A stretch of 52,136 nucleotides of DNA, taken from positions 1 through 52,136 of the forward strand of contig NZ_JACXBW010000024.1 of the NCBI RefSeq assembly GCF_014712225.1. The letters run 5' to 3'. The position numbers and the translations under genes were made by a program. Below the pieces are notes generated by a model. It was not told the origin of the DNA and made no database searches. It saw only the letters and a list, made by a program, of their open reading frames with translations. This document shows, in pieces, positions 23,913 through 33,599 of the stretch; the first letter of the stretch is position 1, and each line of letters starts with the position of its first letter. Source of the DNA: Pseudarthrobacter sulfonivorans. Its GTDB lineage: Bacteria; Actinomycetota; Actinomycetes; Actinomycetales; Micrococcaceae.

Positions 23913-24917
23913 TTACGCTTCGCGGGTAGCAGGCGACTTGGTCTTCGCCGGATCGCGCTCAGCAAGCGAGCCGATGGCGTCGTCGATCTTCTTCAGCACC
24001 TCGGGCTCAAGGGTCACACCTGCAGCGGCCACGCTGTCGGCGATCTGTTCCGGGCGGGACGCGCCCACGATGGCCGAAGCGACATTCGGGTTCTGCAGGA
24101 CCCAGGCCACCGCAAGCTGCGGCATTGAAAGCCCGGCCTCCTCCGCGATGGGCTTGAGGCCCTGGACGCCGGTGAGGACGTCGTCGCGCATCCAGCGCTC
24201 AATCATCCTGGCGCCGCCCTTGTCATCGGTGGCACGGCTGCCCTCAGGCGCAGGCTGGCCGGGCAGGTACTTGCCGCTCAGCACGCCCTGTGCCATGGGA
24301 GACCAGACGATCTGCGAGACGCCCAGTTCTTCCGACGCCGGCACCACCTCAGCTTCGATGACCCGCCACAGCATGGAGTACTGCGGCTGGTTGGAGATCA
24401 GCTGGAAGCCCAGTTCCTTGGACAGTGCGTGGCCGTCGCGGAGCTGCTCCGCCGTCCACTCGCTCACACCGATGTAGAGCGCCTTGCCCTGCCGGACGAT
24501 GTCCGCGAACGCCTGCATGGTCTCTTCCAGCGGCGTTTCGAAGTCGTAGCGGTGGGCCTGGTAGAGGTCCACGTAGTCCGTCTGCAGCCTGCTCAGCGAG
24601 CCGTTGATCGACTCCATGATGTGCTTGCGGGACAGGCCCAGATCGTTCTTGCCCTTGGGCCCGGTGGGGCCGAAGACTTTGGTGAAGATCTCCAGCGATT
24701 CGCGGCGCTCGCCCTTCAGCGCCTCGCCGAGGACGGTTTCCGCGGCAGTGTTGGCGTAGACGTCCGCCGTGTCAAAGGTGCTGATGCCGGCGTCGAGTGC
24801 TGCCCGGACGCACTGGGTGGCGACGTCGTTCTCCACCTGGGAGCCGTGGGTCAGCCAGTTGCCGAACGTGATTTCCGAGACTTTGAAGCCGCTGTTTCCG
24901 AGGTATCTGAATTCCAT
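23913..24917 (-). CDS. Aldo/keto reductase (Kv-beta-like)
   Basis: A 334-residue TIM-barrel NADPH-dependent reductase. The catalytic tetrad is visible: Asp in FDTADVYAN with Tyr four residues on, Lys in IFTKVFG and His in LYQAHRYD. The sequence LGNSGFKVSEITFGNW and GVSEWTAEQL are typical of the voltage-gated potassium channel beta-subunit-like (AKR6-type) bacterial group. A GTG three codons upstream (24926) is an alternative start; no strong Shine-Dalgarno is present for either. It is the first gene of a pair with the NmrA-like protein. Confidence 0.88.
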   Translation of the reverse strand: MEFRYLGNSGFKVSEITFGNWLTHGSQVENDVATQCVRAALDAGISTFDTADVYANTAAETVLGEALKGERRESLEIFTKVFGPTGPKGKNDLGLSRKHIMESINGSLSRLQTDYVDLYQAHRYDFETPLEETMQAFADIVRQGKALYIGVSEWTAEQLRDGHALSKELGFQLISNQPQYSMLWRVIEAEVVPASEELGVSQIVWSPMAQGVLSGKYLPGQPAPEGSRATDDKGGARMIERWMRDDVLTGVQGLKPIAEEAGLSMPQLAVAWVLQNPNVASAIVGASRPEQIADSVAAAGVTLEPEVLKKIDDAIGSLAERDPAKTKSPATREA

Positions 24918-25023
24918 GGTTTCCACGCTAACGGAGTTGGTTGCTCAGGGTAAGTGCCTGACCGGTTAACGGCGGGGTTGAAGGCCGGGCAGCGGACGAC
25001 GGCGTTGCGCCGGGTTCCGCCGG

Positions 25024-26088
25024 TCAGCGGCGGCGGAGTTCCGCGTACTCCAGGGACGGGACGACGGCCCCGGCATCGCGCTCCACGAAGTTGGTCCCAG
25101 GCGGCACCAGCTCATCGATGGCATCCAGCACCGGTTCGCTCAGCAGGGTGTCCGCCGCCTTCAGGTAGGCCCGGAGGTGGGCTTCGGTGCGCGGGCCGAC
25201 GATCACGCTGCTCACCGCCGGGTGGTTCAGTGCGAAGCCGACGGAAAGCTCCACGAGCGAGATCTCCAGCTTGTCCGCCAGCCTGGCCAGCGAGTCCGCC
25301 GCCAGGAGCTTGCGCTCACTGGAGGGCCCGGAGATGTCGTACCGGCCCGGGAGGGAATGCACCCGGGTTGGGGGCTTGCCGGCGTCCAGGACAAAGTCGC
25401 CGGACAGCCAGCCGCCTGCCAGCGGACCATAGGCGAGCACACCGAGTCCGTACTGCTGGGCGATGGGGAGGACGTCGCGTTCGTTGCCGCGGACCAGCAT
25501 GGAATAGGGCACCTGGTTGGCCACGGGCGGGATCAGGTGGTTGGTGGTGGCAAGCCACTGCGCCTCCACCAGCTGCGCGGGCGTGAAGACCGAGGTGCCG
25601 TAGTAGAGGATCTTGCCCTGCCGGATGAGATCGTTCAGGGCGGTGATGGTCTCCAGGACGTCCGTGTTGTAGTCCGGCCGGTGGGCCTGGTACAGGTCGA
25701 TCCGGTCGGTCTGGAGCCTGCGGAGGCTGCCCTCCACGGCCTGCATGATCCAGCGCCGGGAGTTGCCGGAGTGGGCGGGGTTGGGGCTCATCTGACCGTG
25801 GAATTTTGTGGCGAGGAAGACGTCGTCGCGGCGGCCGCGGAGCGCACGGCCCACCACCTGTTCCGATTCGCCCTGCGAGTAAACGTCGGCCGTGTCCACT
25901 GCGGTGATGCCCGCGTCCAAGGCGGACTGGATGATGCGAATGCTTTCGTCCGCGCCGGTGGGGGCGCCGCCTGTGCCGGCGCCGTCCGAAGCGCCGCCCG
26001 GGCCCTCGCCGAAGTTCATGGTGCCCAAGGTGAGCGGGCTGATGGGTGTGCCGGACCGGCCGAACACCCGAAGTTCGCTGAGGCTCAT
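25024..26088 (-). CDS. Aldo/keto reductase
   Basis: A 354-residue second aldo/keto reductase, 106 nt from the first and in the same direction. Tetrad: Asp and Tyr in VDTADVYSQG, Lys in LATKFHGQMS, His in LYQAHRPDYN. A Gly/Ala-rich insertion of about 15 residues sits after FGEGPGG (27-45). GAGGAG lies 7 nt upstream of the ATG at 26088, which excludes the longer frame to 26115. The two reductases are clearly different subfamilies, so this is not a recent duplication. Physiological substrate unknown. Confidence 0.88.
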   Translation of the reverse strand: MSLSELRVFGRSGTPISPLTLGTMNFGEGPGGASDGAGTGGAPTGADESIRIIQSALDAGITAVDTADVYSQGESEQVVGRALRGRRDDVFLATKFHGQMSPNPAHSGNSRRWIMQAVEGSLRRLQTDRIDLYQAHRPDYNTDVLETITALNDLIRQGKILYYGTSVFTPAQLVEAQWLATTNHLIPPVANQVPYSMLVRGNERDVLPIAQQYGLGVLAYGPLAGGWLSGDFVLDAGKPPTRVHSLPGRYDISGPSSERKLLAADSLARLADKLEISLVELSVGFALNHPAVSSVIVGPRTEAHLRAYLKAADTLLSEPVLDAIDELVPPGTNFVERDAGAVVPSLEYAELRRR

Positions 26089-26265
26089 CCCCGGCTCCTC
26101 ACGGTCGTTTCCCACGCGGATTGCTGTGGATCGTCACGACGCTACACAAATTTGACGGGGCGGAAACGATTTGTGCCTTAGTGCTTCGCTTTTCGTAGCG
26201 GGACGTAACGCAGCCCGGTGCCGTGACGATTTATGAACATGCCGACAGTGCCTGCCGCCGGAAGT

Positions 26266-27147
26266 TCAGCCCTTGTTGGCAGGCAGCTTGGCCCTGAGGA
26301 CCTTCGCGTGGCCGGTCAACGACATGAGGGAGCCAGTGTCCAGCGGGGACAGCGGCGCCCGGGCCGGCGGCTTCGTAAACGAGCGGGCAGCCCCGGGCCC
26401 GGGAGCCGTCTTGCCGGTGTCAGTGGATGCGGTGTCATTGGATGCGGTGCCGTTTGATGCGCTGCCGTTGGGTCCGCTGTTGTTGGATCCGGTGTTCCCG
26501 GGGCCAGGGATGTCTTCGCGTACCGGAATGTCCTGGTGCAGCGCAGACTCCACCAGCGGGGCCACCGCTGCCACCTTTGCTGCGGGCACGGATGGGGCAG
26601 GAAGTTCGCGGACCGTCACCTTGATCTCGGGGGCGGCGGCCCGTGCCCGTGCCATGGCCCGGGCATCGGCGTCTGCGACGGCGGCGGCCCAGTCCCCGGC
26701 CAGCACCGGCGGCTCGCGCCGGGCTGCGGTGAGCAGCGGGTGACGCTCCACGGCTTCCTGGAACCGCGGCCCGAGCTCGGATGGTTTCAGGAAGTCCCGG
26801 CCGTGGTGCAGAGCCTTGCGCCAGTCGCGGGGAGCAAGCAGCGCACCGCGGAGCATCCGGGCGCGGGGTGGCTTAACGGAGGAGGGGGCGGCAGCAGCGT
26901 CGTCGTGCGTTGCCTCACGGGCATCCGACGGATGTCCGGCCCCGCCGGTGAGGCGGACCAGGGGCAGGGTTTCGTTCTTGGGAAGCCGCCCGAACAGGGC
27001 CTGCACGGTCAGTACCAGGAACCGCCCGACGCCGGCGAGCACCAGGGTCAGGATGACCAGCAGGAACAGGCCCAGAAACATCAGGAACGCGAGTCCCAGC
27101 GTGCCGAAAAACGTCAGGTTGAGAGCGATCGTTGCTGAATCTCCCAC
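26266..27147 (-). CDS. Membrane-anchored protein of unknown function
   Basis: A 293-residue protein with one long hydrophobic stretch near the N-terminus (about residues 5-45, enough for one or two helices), then a long Ala/Pro-rich soluble region of low complexity. The C-terminal third has an Asn/Ser/Thr-Gly stretch whose codons repeat imperfectly (GSxxSGPNGSASNGTASNDTAS-like, near 26420-26500). The GTG at 27147 with TTGGAG about 8 nt upstream is the likely start; an ATG-type frame extension to 27189 is less likely. The N-terminal part resembles that of the small protein at 30771-31070. No family is recognised. Confidence 0.6.
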   Translation of the reverse strand: MGDSATIALNLTFFGTLGLAFLMFLGLFLLVILTLVLAGVGRFLVLTVQALFGRLPKNETLPLVRLTGGAGHPSDAREATHDDAAAAPSSVKPPRARMLRGALLAPRDWRKALHHGRDFLKPSELGPRFQEAVERHPLLTAARREPPVLAGDWAAAVADADARAMARARAAAPEIKVTVRELPAPSVPAAKVAAVAPLVESALHQDIPVREDIPGPGNTGSNNSGPNGSASNGTASNDTASTDTGKTAPGPGAARSFTKPPARAPLSPLDTGSLMSLTGHAKVLRAKLPANKG

Positions 27148-27392
27148 GTCATCACTCCAATCTGCCAGCGGCGGAGCCCGTGCCGGCACCCATCACCACG
27201 GGCACCAAACCCCTCCACTACCTTACGGACTATTTTTCGGACACACTGCCGGTTGCGGGGGTGCGGACGAGGTTGTTTCGAAGCTGTTACCGGATATGAC
27301 AACCCGGCGTGCCATCCATATCTGCCGCCTATAGTCGGTAGAGACCATTTGGCCGCCAAGACGCGGCGAAGACCATCGTCAGAGGAGTGCCG

Positions 27393-27791
27393 TTGCGCGA
27401 GGACCCAGGCATTGCCGGCAACTGCGCCTGCCTGTCGGGCGAGGTGTACGGCGAATGCTGCGGGCGTTTCCACAGCGGTGGAGCCGACGCCGCCACGGCT
27501 GAGCAACTGATGCGTTCGCGCTACACCGCGTTTGTGCTGCTCAACGTCGAATACCTCCGAAAGACGTGGCATCCGAGCACCGTGCCGGCTGACCTTGAAC
27601 TGGACCCTGCCATGGACTGGCGCCGCCTGGACATCGTCTCCACATACCGCGGCGGACCGCTGGACGCCGAAGGCATTGTGGAGTTCAAAGCGTATTTCCG
27701 GCACGACGGCGAACGCGGAGTCCACCACGAAACCAGCCGCTTTGTCCGCGAAAACCGGCGCTGGTACTACGTGGACGCCGTGCTTGCTTAG
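27393..27791 (+). CDS. YchJ-family (UPF0225) SEC-C-like protein
   Basis: A 132-residue protein. The N-terminal CACLSGEVYGECCGRFH is the Cys-rich zinc-binding SEC-C-like motif. YTAFVLLNVEYLRKTWHPST and GIVEFKAYFRHDG belong to the NTF2-like fold of the YchJ family. A TTG at 27393 with AGGAG 5 nt upstream suits better than the GTG at 27387, which directly abuts the Shine-Dalgarno. The final 4 nt overlap the convergent gene's stop. Role unknown; SEC-C motifs bind zinc and often contact other proteins. Confidence 0.85.
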   Translation: MREDPGIAGNCACLSGEVYGECCGRFHSGGADAATAEQLMRSRYTAFVLLNVEYLRKTWHPSTVPADLELDPAMDWRRLDIVSTYRGGPLDAEGIVEFKAYFRHDGERGVHHETSRFVRENRRWYYVDAVLA

Positions 27792-28630
27792 CTCTCGGTG
27801 TAGGTTTCGTCCGGCGTGAAACCGGCGCGGTCCACCTTGCGGTGGAAGTGCATGCCCGCCAGGCCGCCGAGCACGGCACCCACAAATGCCACCAGGGCAA
27901 CCACGACGGCGGCGATGATGCTGGTGACTGTCAGGTCGCCCTCGTTGACGGGGATCCGCGGGAAGCTGTTGAGGGTGGCCAGGACGTTGAACTGCTGCCC
28001 TGCGATAAGGCCGAGCAGCGCCACAACCACGGCGGCGATCAGGGCCCAGGCCCACACCATCATGCCCTGCTTGGCGCCGTTGAACCGCGCCATCCGGCCG
28101 GCCACATAGCCGCCTGAATAGTACGAGACAAACAGGATCACCAGCAGGACGATGATGCCCACTAAGCCCACGGTCCCGTTGGTGGTCATCTGGCCGACGG
28201 CCTCGTTGACGTCCGTGTTGTTCGCCAGCCCCACCGCGGTGCCCGCGGCGGCAACGAAGGCCGTCAGCAGGACTGCCATGCCGGTGGCTGCCAGCCAGCC
28301 AAAGAAGGCGGAACCCACTTTGACGCCGCCGAATTGTTCCTTCTCCCGGGCGACGGCGGTCTGCCGGTCAGTCAGGTGAGGATCTGCCGCTGGAGCGGCC
28401 CCTGCCTGTTCTGCGGTGTAGGGTGTCGCGACAGACGATCCGGCCGGGTATGACGGATCCGCCACATAGGCCGGCTCAGCGTAGGGCCCTTCAGCGTTGG
28501 GCCGCGGCTGATCCAAAGCGCGTGTTGGCTCGCCGCCCGCGAAGGTTGCATCACGAGCAGTTTCACTGCGCAGAATTTCCTTCCGGGTGCGCCGCGGAAG
28601 TCCGTCCCCTGGTTCCATTTCGTTGCTCAT
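27788..28630 (-). CDS. Four-helix membrane protein, function unknown
   Basis: A 280-residue protein. Residues 1-100 are hydrophilic, with a Pro/Tyr/Ala-rich section (PYAEPAYVADPSYPAG). Four hydrophobic helices follow at about 108-135, 150-172, 190-212 and 235-262. SYYSGGYVAGRMARFNGAKQG between helices 2 and 3 is a glycine-rich motif found in small actinobacterial YrzE/TIGR04086-like membrane proteins. The extreme C-terminus is HFHRKVDRAGFTPDETY. It is convergent with the YchJ-like gene, overlapping by 4 nt. No function is assigned. Confidence 0.75.
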   Translation of the reverse strand: MSNEMEPGDGLPRRTRKEILRSETARDATFAGGEPTRALDQPRPNAEGPYAEPAYVADPSYPAGSSVATPYTAEQAGAAPAADPHLTDRQTAVAREKEQFGGVKVGSAFFGWLAATGMAVLLTAFVAAAGTAVGLANNTDVNEAVGQMTTNGTVGLVGIIVLLVILFVSYYSGGYVAGRMARFNGAKQGMMVWAWALIAAVVVALLGLIAGQQFNVLATLNSFPRIPVNEGDLTVTSIIAAVVVALVAFVGAVLGGLAGMHFHRKVDRAGFTPDETYTES

Positions 28631-28681
28631 GAATCAACTCAACCACTGGTCAGCAGTGATAACAAGGGTACTTACTATCTG

Positions 28682-30709
28682 CTAGCGGTAGTTCCGGTGC
28701 AGATTTTCCTTGGCAGACGCGCCCGGCGTGGCATCCGCGATCCACGGGCCCGTGCCCTCTGACTGGTCCAGGACACCGGCCTCCAGCCAGGTGTAATCCC
28801 CGGCCAGGACCTTTCCGGCGAGAGCGTGATCGGCGTCGTCGGTGTTGCGCCAGAGCTGGTCAAAGTACTCGTCAATGCGCACACGCGACTGCTCGCAGAA
28901 CGCCTCTGCCAGTTCGTAGGCGCCCGCGGCATGCTCCGGGGTGGTGTGAAGAAGCATCTCGGCCCGTGAGCAGCACGCAGCCATGGCGAAGAGTTCGGCG
29001 CCGATGTCCACCACGCGGCCAAGGAACGCCTGCTTGTATTCCAGCTTCGCCTGCCAGCGGCCCATGCCGTAGAACGTTTGCCGGGCCAGCCGCCGTGACG
29101 TCCGTTCCACAAAGCGCAGGTGCTTGGCCAGCCGGCCGAAGTCGCTGTAGGAGCGGGGGTCCATCCCGGCGCCGGCGACGAGCTTGGGCAGCCACTTCGC
29201 ATAAAAGCCTGAGGCCCCGACGGCGGCCCTCGCTTTGTCCTGCAGGCTCGCATCCACGGAGGCAAGGTCGCCGGCCGCGGCAAGGTGCGCGTCCACGGCC
29301 TCGCGGGCAATGAGGAGCTTCATGATCTCCGAGGAACCCTCGAAGATGCGGTTGATCCGGAGGTCACGCAGCTGCTGTTCCGCCGGAACCGCGCGTTCGC
29401 CGCGGGCCGCCAGCGATTCTGCTGTCTCAAAGCCCCGGCCTCCGCGGATCTGGACCAGCTCATCGGCGATCCTGCAGCTGATTTCCGTGGACCACAGCTT
29501 GGCGAGGGCTGCCTCGATTCGGACGTCCTTCTGCCCGGCGTCGGCAAGTTCCGCGGACAACTCAAAGACAGCGTCAAGGGCGAAGGCCGACGCGGCGATG
29601 AAAGCGATCTTCTTGCCCACGGCTTCGTGTTTGCCCACCGGCTGGCCCCATTGGGTGCGGGCGTTGGACCATTCCCGCGCGATTTTCAGGCTCCAGCGGC
29701 CGGACGCTACACACAGTGCGGGCAGCGAGAGCCGGCCCGTGTTCAGCGTGGTGAGCGCGATCTTCAGGCCCTGCCCCTCACGTCCCAGCCTGTTTGCCGC
29801 GGGTACCCGCACCTGGTGGAACCGGGTCACGCCATTTTCAATCCCGCGCAGCCCCATAAAGGAGTTGCGGTTCTCCACGGTGATGCCGGGGGAGTCCATC
29901 TCCACGACGAACGCGCTGATGCCGCCCTTGTGTGCAGTGCCGTCCGCGTCGGTGTGTGCCGGCACCAGGGCCATCACCACCACCAGTTCGGCGATCACCC
30001 CGTTGGTGGTCCAAAGTTTTACGCCGTCCAGAACGTAGGAGTCGCCGTCGTCCGCGGGAACCGCTGTGCTGCCCATCCGGGCGGGGTCGCTGCCAACGTC
30101 CGGTTCCGTCAGCAGGAAGGCGGTAATGGCCCCCGCGGCGCAGCGCGGCAGGTATTCCCGTTTCTGCTCAGCGGTGCCAAAGACCTTCACGGGCTCCGGC
30201 ACGCCGATGGACTGGTGTGCCGAAATCAGGGCGCCGATGCTCGGATGGACACTGCCCAGCAGCGCAAGCGCCCTGCCGTAGTAGACCAGGGACAGGCCGA
30301 GTCCGCCATACTCCTGGGGGATCTTCATGCCGAAGACGCCAAGGTCCGCCAAACCGCGGATGTATTCGTCGGGGATTTTCGCGTCCCGCTCGATCACGCG
30401 CCCGGACATGGTGCGGGCGTACTCCGTGAGTCGCTCCATGAAGGCTTCGCCGCGTTCCACATCTTCAGCCTGCGCCTTCGGCCAGGGGTGAATGAGGTCG
30501 AGATCAAAGCTTCCCAGGTACAGCCCCTTCGCAAAGCTGGGCCGGTCCCAGCCGATCTCGCGGGAGGCCTCGGCCAGTGCCCGGGCGTCCGCGGCGGTGG
30601 CTTCGGGGCCGATGTTGCCCGCGTCCACGGGAACGTCGGCGTCCGGGGCATCGGTGGGAGGCGCCTCAGGGGCAGCTTTGGCGGCGGGACTGTCAGTGGC
30701 GGAGCTCAT
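28682..30709 (-). CDS. Acyl-CoA dehydrogenase, long (VLCAD-like) form
   Basis: A 675-residue flavoenzyme, much longer than the usual 380-400, in the size range of VLCAD/ACAD9. A disordered Ala/Pro/Asp-rich tail (1-45) precedes the dehydrogenase core (about 80-480). Landmarks are FLLTEPDVGSDPARM, WTTNGVIAELVVVMA, FMGLRGIENGVTRF and INRIFEGSSEIMKLLIARE, where the Glu in FEG is the likely catalytic base of the VLCAD class. Residues 490-675 form an extra helical C-terminal domain. FAD-dependent alpha,beta-dehydrogenation of a long or branched acyl-CoA is expected. It is monocistronic here, with no other beta-oxidation gene nearby. Confidence 0.88.
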   Translation of the reverse strand: MSSATDSPAAKAAPEAPPTDAPDADVPVDAGNIGPEATAADARALAEASREIGWDRPSFAKGLYLGSFDLDLIHPWPKAQAEDVERGEAFMERLTEYARTMSGRVIERDAKIPDEYIRGLADLGVFGMKIPQEYGGLGLSLVYYGRALALLGSVHPSIGALISAHQSIGVPEPVKVFGTAEQKREYLPRCAAGAITAFLLTEPDVGSDPARMGSTAVPADDGDSYVLDGVKLWTTNGVIAELVVVMALVPAHTDADGTAHKGGISAFVVEMDSPGITVENRNSFMGLRGIENGVTRFHQVRVPAANRLGREGQGLKIALTTLNTGRLSLPALCVASGRWSLKIAREWSNARTQWGQPVGKHEAVGKKIAFIAASAFALDAVFELSAELADAGQKDVRIEAALAKLWSTEISCRIADELVQIRGGRGFETAESLAARGERAVPAEQQLRDLRINRIFEGSSEIMKLLIAREAVDAHLAAAGDLASVDASLQDKARAAVGASGFYAKWLPKLVAGAGMDPRSYSDFGRLAKHLRFVERTSRRLARQTFYGMGRWQAKLEYKQAFLGRVVDIGAELFAMAACCSRAEMLLHTTPEHAAGAYELAEAFCEQSRVRIDEYFDQLWRNTDDADHALAGKVLAGDYTWLEAGVLDQSEGTGPWIADATPGASAKENLHRNYR

Positions 30710-30770
30710 GGGGTATCTCCTTCGCCGGATGGCCGGTTCTAGCCATGGATCCGCCGGGTTGGAGAACCCT

Positions 30771-31070
30771 TTAGCTGTCTCCCAACATTACCCGCGGGTA
30801 GCTTCCGGTGCTAGGGGAGGGCTGCCCTTGGAAATCCCCCGGGGATACGTTGGCGGCCTGACGCACCAGCCGGTCCCAGCCCTGGTTGATGCCGTGGACC
30901 ACTGCGAGCAGCGACGTTGAGGCGAGGAACCAGGCCAGCTTGCCCACCCCTACCAGGACCAGGGCAAGGAACCCCGCGGTCAGGACGAAGGCCACCAGGA
31001 CCAGGGCGAACACCATGGTTCCGATGAACACCATGGTGTAGGTCTCCACTGCACTTAAGTCGAACTGCAT
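30771..31070 (-). CDS. Small membrane protein, function unknown
   Basis: A 99-residue protein with two hydrophobic helices (about 12-35 and 38-60) and a short hydrophilic tail. GGGGGA precedes the ATG at 31070 closely. The N-terminal helical part (TMVFALVLVAFVLTAGFLAL) resembles in pattern the N-terminus of the protein at 26266-27147, suggesting a related small family. No function is recognised. Confidence 0.6.
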   Translation of the reverse strand: MQFDLSAVETYTMVFIGTMVFALVLVAFVLTAGFLALVLVGVGKLAWFLASTSLLAVVHGINQGWDRLVRQAANVSPGDFQGQPSPSTGSYPRVMLGDS

Positions 31071-31305
31071 TCTTCCCCCTGCGCCATTGCCTCGGTTGAG
31101 TCAGTAGGACTGAGCGTAGGGGCTGCCCGGTGTCCCAACCAGACGCGGGGCGCGCCGACAGGCGGGTTGATACGGGATCGCAATGCTACCCGGAGGTAGG
31201 TCACGGGGCGGTCGCGGAAAGCCTGCCGCTCCCCCCAATCCAACGCGGGGTCACTCCACGCTCAATTTTGCTCCCGGAGCGGGCGTTAAGTGACTGCCGC
31301 GTTGG

Positions 31306-31334
31306 TTGCAAGGGCTCTGCGTTAACCTTGTAGT
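31306..31334 (+). promoter_or_regulatory. Probable jetABC promoter
   Basis: TTGCAA (31306-31311) and TGTAGT (31329-31334) are 17 nt apart, and a leader of about 40 nt ends in AAGGAG before the GTG at 31381. The rest of the 310-nt gap (31071-31380) shows no gene, and no clear operator is seen. Confidence 0.45.
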
Positions 31335-31380
31335 TGGCAGTTTCCTGCCCAACCATCCCCCAACAGCTCAAGGAGAGTGC

Positions 31381-32838
31381 GTGCCCCGCTCCGCCAGGTC
31401 ATCCGCTGACGCGATCAGCGCCCGGCTCCGGGACCTCGAACTCCTCACCAAAGGCCCTGCCTGGGCACTCACGCGCTCCGCGCCGTGGGTCATCGCCGTG
31501 CTGCAGGCATCCTTCACCCGCACGCGTCCGCAGCTTCCGCTCGAGGAGTTCCACGCCGACGTCGACTCCTTCCTTGAGCAGCTGCGACACCAGGAGCCGG
31601 GCGGGGCCGCCGCCGGGACGTCCACCGGCAGGAACTATGCGGACGAATGGACCCGCAAGAACTTCCTGACCCGCCGCAACCAGTCGGGGCAGATCGTCTA
31701 CGAAGTCACCGAGCCTGCCGCGCGTGTGCTCGCCTTCCTGGACAGCCTCTCCAGCGAGCGGTCCACACTGAACGGGTCCCGGCTGGGAACCCTGCTCGGC
31801 GACGTGGAGAAGCTCGCCAACGAAACCAACCCGGACCAGAGCGCCCGGCTGGAATCCCTCGAGGAGGAGATCGGGGAGCGGCAGCAGCTGATCCAGGACA
31901 TCAGCACCGGCGACTTTGACGGGCTGCTCGATGACGACGAAGCCGTGGAGGCCGCCGGCAACATCCTGGACCTCGCCGCGAGCCTGCCCGCCGACTACAA
32001 AAAGATGCGCGACCGCATTGAAGAACTGGTGGGCGAGCTGCGCAACCAGATCATCGAGGAGTCGCTCAGCAAGGGCGCCACCATGGCCCAGGTGCTGGAG
32101 GCGGACAAACGGCTCCGCCAGAGCCCCGAGGGCAGGACCTTCCGTTCCTTCACCGCATTCCTGGACGATCCGCAGCAGCAAATGCGGTTCCGCTCGGCCA
32201 TCGGCGAAGTCCTGAGCAGGCAGTTCGCCGATGACCTCTCGCCCGAGGACCGCGAGACGCTCAAGAACCTGGTGGCAGAGCTCCGCCACCAGCACGGCCA
32301 GATCCAGCGCATCTACGGAAAGCTCAGCGAAAGCCTGAACACCTACGTCCAGAGCGACGACTTCCGCCAGTCGGTCCGGCTCCGGAAGGTCCTGCGCGAG
32401 GCGGAGCAGGCCATCAGGTCCCTGACGTACGAACGTGAACGGGCTGGGCTTGTCCGCGGCCCGGTGCTGTTTAATGCCGGCTTCGAATCCCTCGCCATGG
32501 TCAAGCTCTATGACCCGGACGAGTTTGCCGTCCCGCCCAAGCTCGCGGACCCCATCGCCTTCAGCGACTCGGACCGTGTGCGCTCGCCGAGGACAGGCAA
32601 GGCGCGCCCCGAGGCCATCCGGGCCGCCGTTGCCGGAGCGTCCACCCTGGCCGAGGCCTGGGCCCGGCTGCCCGCGGAAGAGCAGCACATCAACTCCATC
32701 CGCGCGCTCCTCTCGCACGCCCTCCAGGAAGGCGCGGCCTTCGACCGCGAAACCTGGGACGGCCTGGACTTCGAACAGATCGACGGCACCACCCGCAAGG
32801 CGTACCTGCCGGTGGTCACCCTCAAGAAGGATTCATGA
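31381..32838 (+). CDS. jetA: JetA-like (DUF3375) kleisin subunit of a Wadjet/MksBEF SMC complex
   Basis: A 485-residue protein of the DUF3375 family. It is the kleisin-like (MksF/JetA) partner of an SMC ATPase. Typical points are ARLRDLELLTKGPAWALTR near the N-terminus, a winged-helix region with YADEWTRKNFLTRR, a long charged coiled-coil middle (about 150-400) and a C-terminal winged-helix-like domain ending in AYLPVVTLKKD. The GTG at 31381 has AAGGAG 6 nt upstream, so an upstream frame extension is excluded. It is first in jetA-jetB-jetC and overlaps jetB by 4 nt. Confidence 0.88.
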   Translation: MPRSARSSADAISARLRDLELLTKGPAWALTRSAPWVIAVLQASFTRTRPQLPLEEFHADVDSFLEQLRHQEPGGAAAGTSTGRNYADEWTRKNFLTRRNQSGQIVYEVTEPAARVLAFLDSLSSERSTLNGSRLGTLLGDVEKLANETNPDQSARLESLEEEIGERQQLIQDISTGDFDGLLDDDEAVEAAGNILDLAASLPADYKKMRDRIEELVGELRNQIIEESLSKGATMAQVLEADKRLRQSPEGRTFRSFTAFLDDPQQQMRFRSAIGEVLSRQFADDLSPEDRETLKNLVAELRHQHGQIQRIYGKLSESLNTYVQSDDFRQSVRLRKVLREAEQAIRSLTYERERAGLVRGPVLFNAGFESLAMVKLYDPDEFAVPPKLADPIAFSDSDRVRSPRTGKARPEAIRAAVAGASTLAEAWARLPAEEQHINSIRALLSHALQEGAAFDRETWDGLDFEQIDGTTRKAYLPVVTLKKDS

Positions 32839-33599
32839 TGACTGAAGTTACGAACGATACGAGCTCGGGCGCTGAGCGACCCATTGCGGCAGCCCTCTCG
32901 CCCCGGGACACCTTTGTGGACGGCGCGGCGCTCTTCCCTGGCGACACCGGCGTGCTCTCGATGAAGGTGCGCCAGGCCCTGGTGAAGCTGCTGAAGGGCC
33001 CGTATGTCGACGGCGGGCGGGACGAGAAACTGTGGACCACCCTGCTGGACAACCAGCTGATCCTGCGCAGCCGCCTGTCCGAGCTCTTCCTGACCTTGCA
33101 GCTCGACCACGAACGCAAGGTCGCCGTCCTGCGCCCGGTGGACCCGGAGGCCATCGGAGGCAGCACACGTTCCAGCATCCTGCGCCAGCAGAGGGCGCTC
33201 AGCCGGGTGGAGACCATCGTGCTGCTCCGCCTGCGCCTGCTGCTGGACCGCCACGTCACGGCCCAGACCGATCCCACCATTACGCGCGAGGAAATCGCGG
33301 ACCTCGTGGCCCATTATCAGCCCGCCGGCCAACAGGACGCCCTGCGTGATTCGGACGTGGTCAATAGGGCCATCACCAAGCTTTTGGCCCGCCAGCTGCT
33401 CCTCGCCACCGGCCTGGACGACGTCTACGCCATCTCCAACGCCCTCCCCTTGGCCCTCCCGTTTGAAAACATCGGCGACATCCCGGCCCAAATCGAAGCC
33501 CTGGTGGCAGCCACAACCGACCCCGCCGGCACAGAACCCCTGCTGGAACTGGACAACGACGCGGAGACTGAAACCGCCGAAACCGAGGAGGACAAGTGA
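32835..33599 (+). CDS. jetB: JetB-like (DUF4194) subunit
   Basis: A 254-residue protein of the DUF4194 (MksE/JetB, KITE) family. A winged-helix core lies at about 30-200, with LFPGDTGVLSMKVRQALVKLLKGPYVDG and RSSILRQQRALSRVETIVLLRLRLLLD as recognisable stretches. An acidic C-terminal tail (ELDNDAETETAETEEDK) follows. It bridges the kleisin to the SMC subunit. The ATG overlaps the jetA stop, and the jetC GTG overlaps its own stop, so the three are tightly coupled. Confidence 0.87.
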   Translation: MMTEVTNDTSSGAERPIAAALSPRDTFVDGAALFPGDTGVLSMKVRQALVKLLKGPYVDGGRDEKLWTTLLDNQLILRSRLSELFLTLQLDHERKVAVLRPVDPEAIGGSTRSSILRQQRALSRVETIVLLRLRLLLDRHVTAQTDPTITREEIADLVAHYQPAGQQDALRDSDVVNRAITKLLARQLLLATGLDDVYAISNALPLALPFENIGDIPAQIEALVAATTDPAGTEPLLELDNDAETETAETEEDK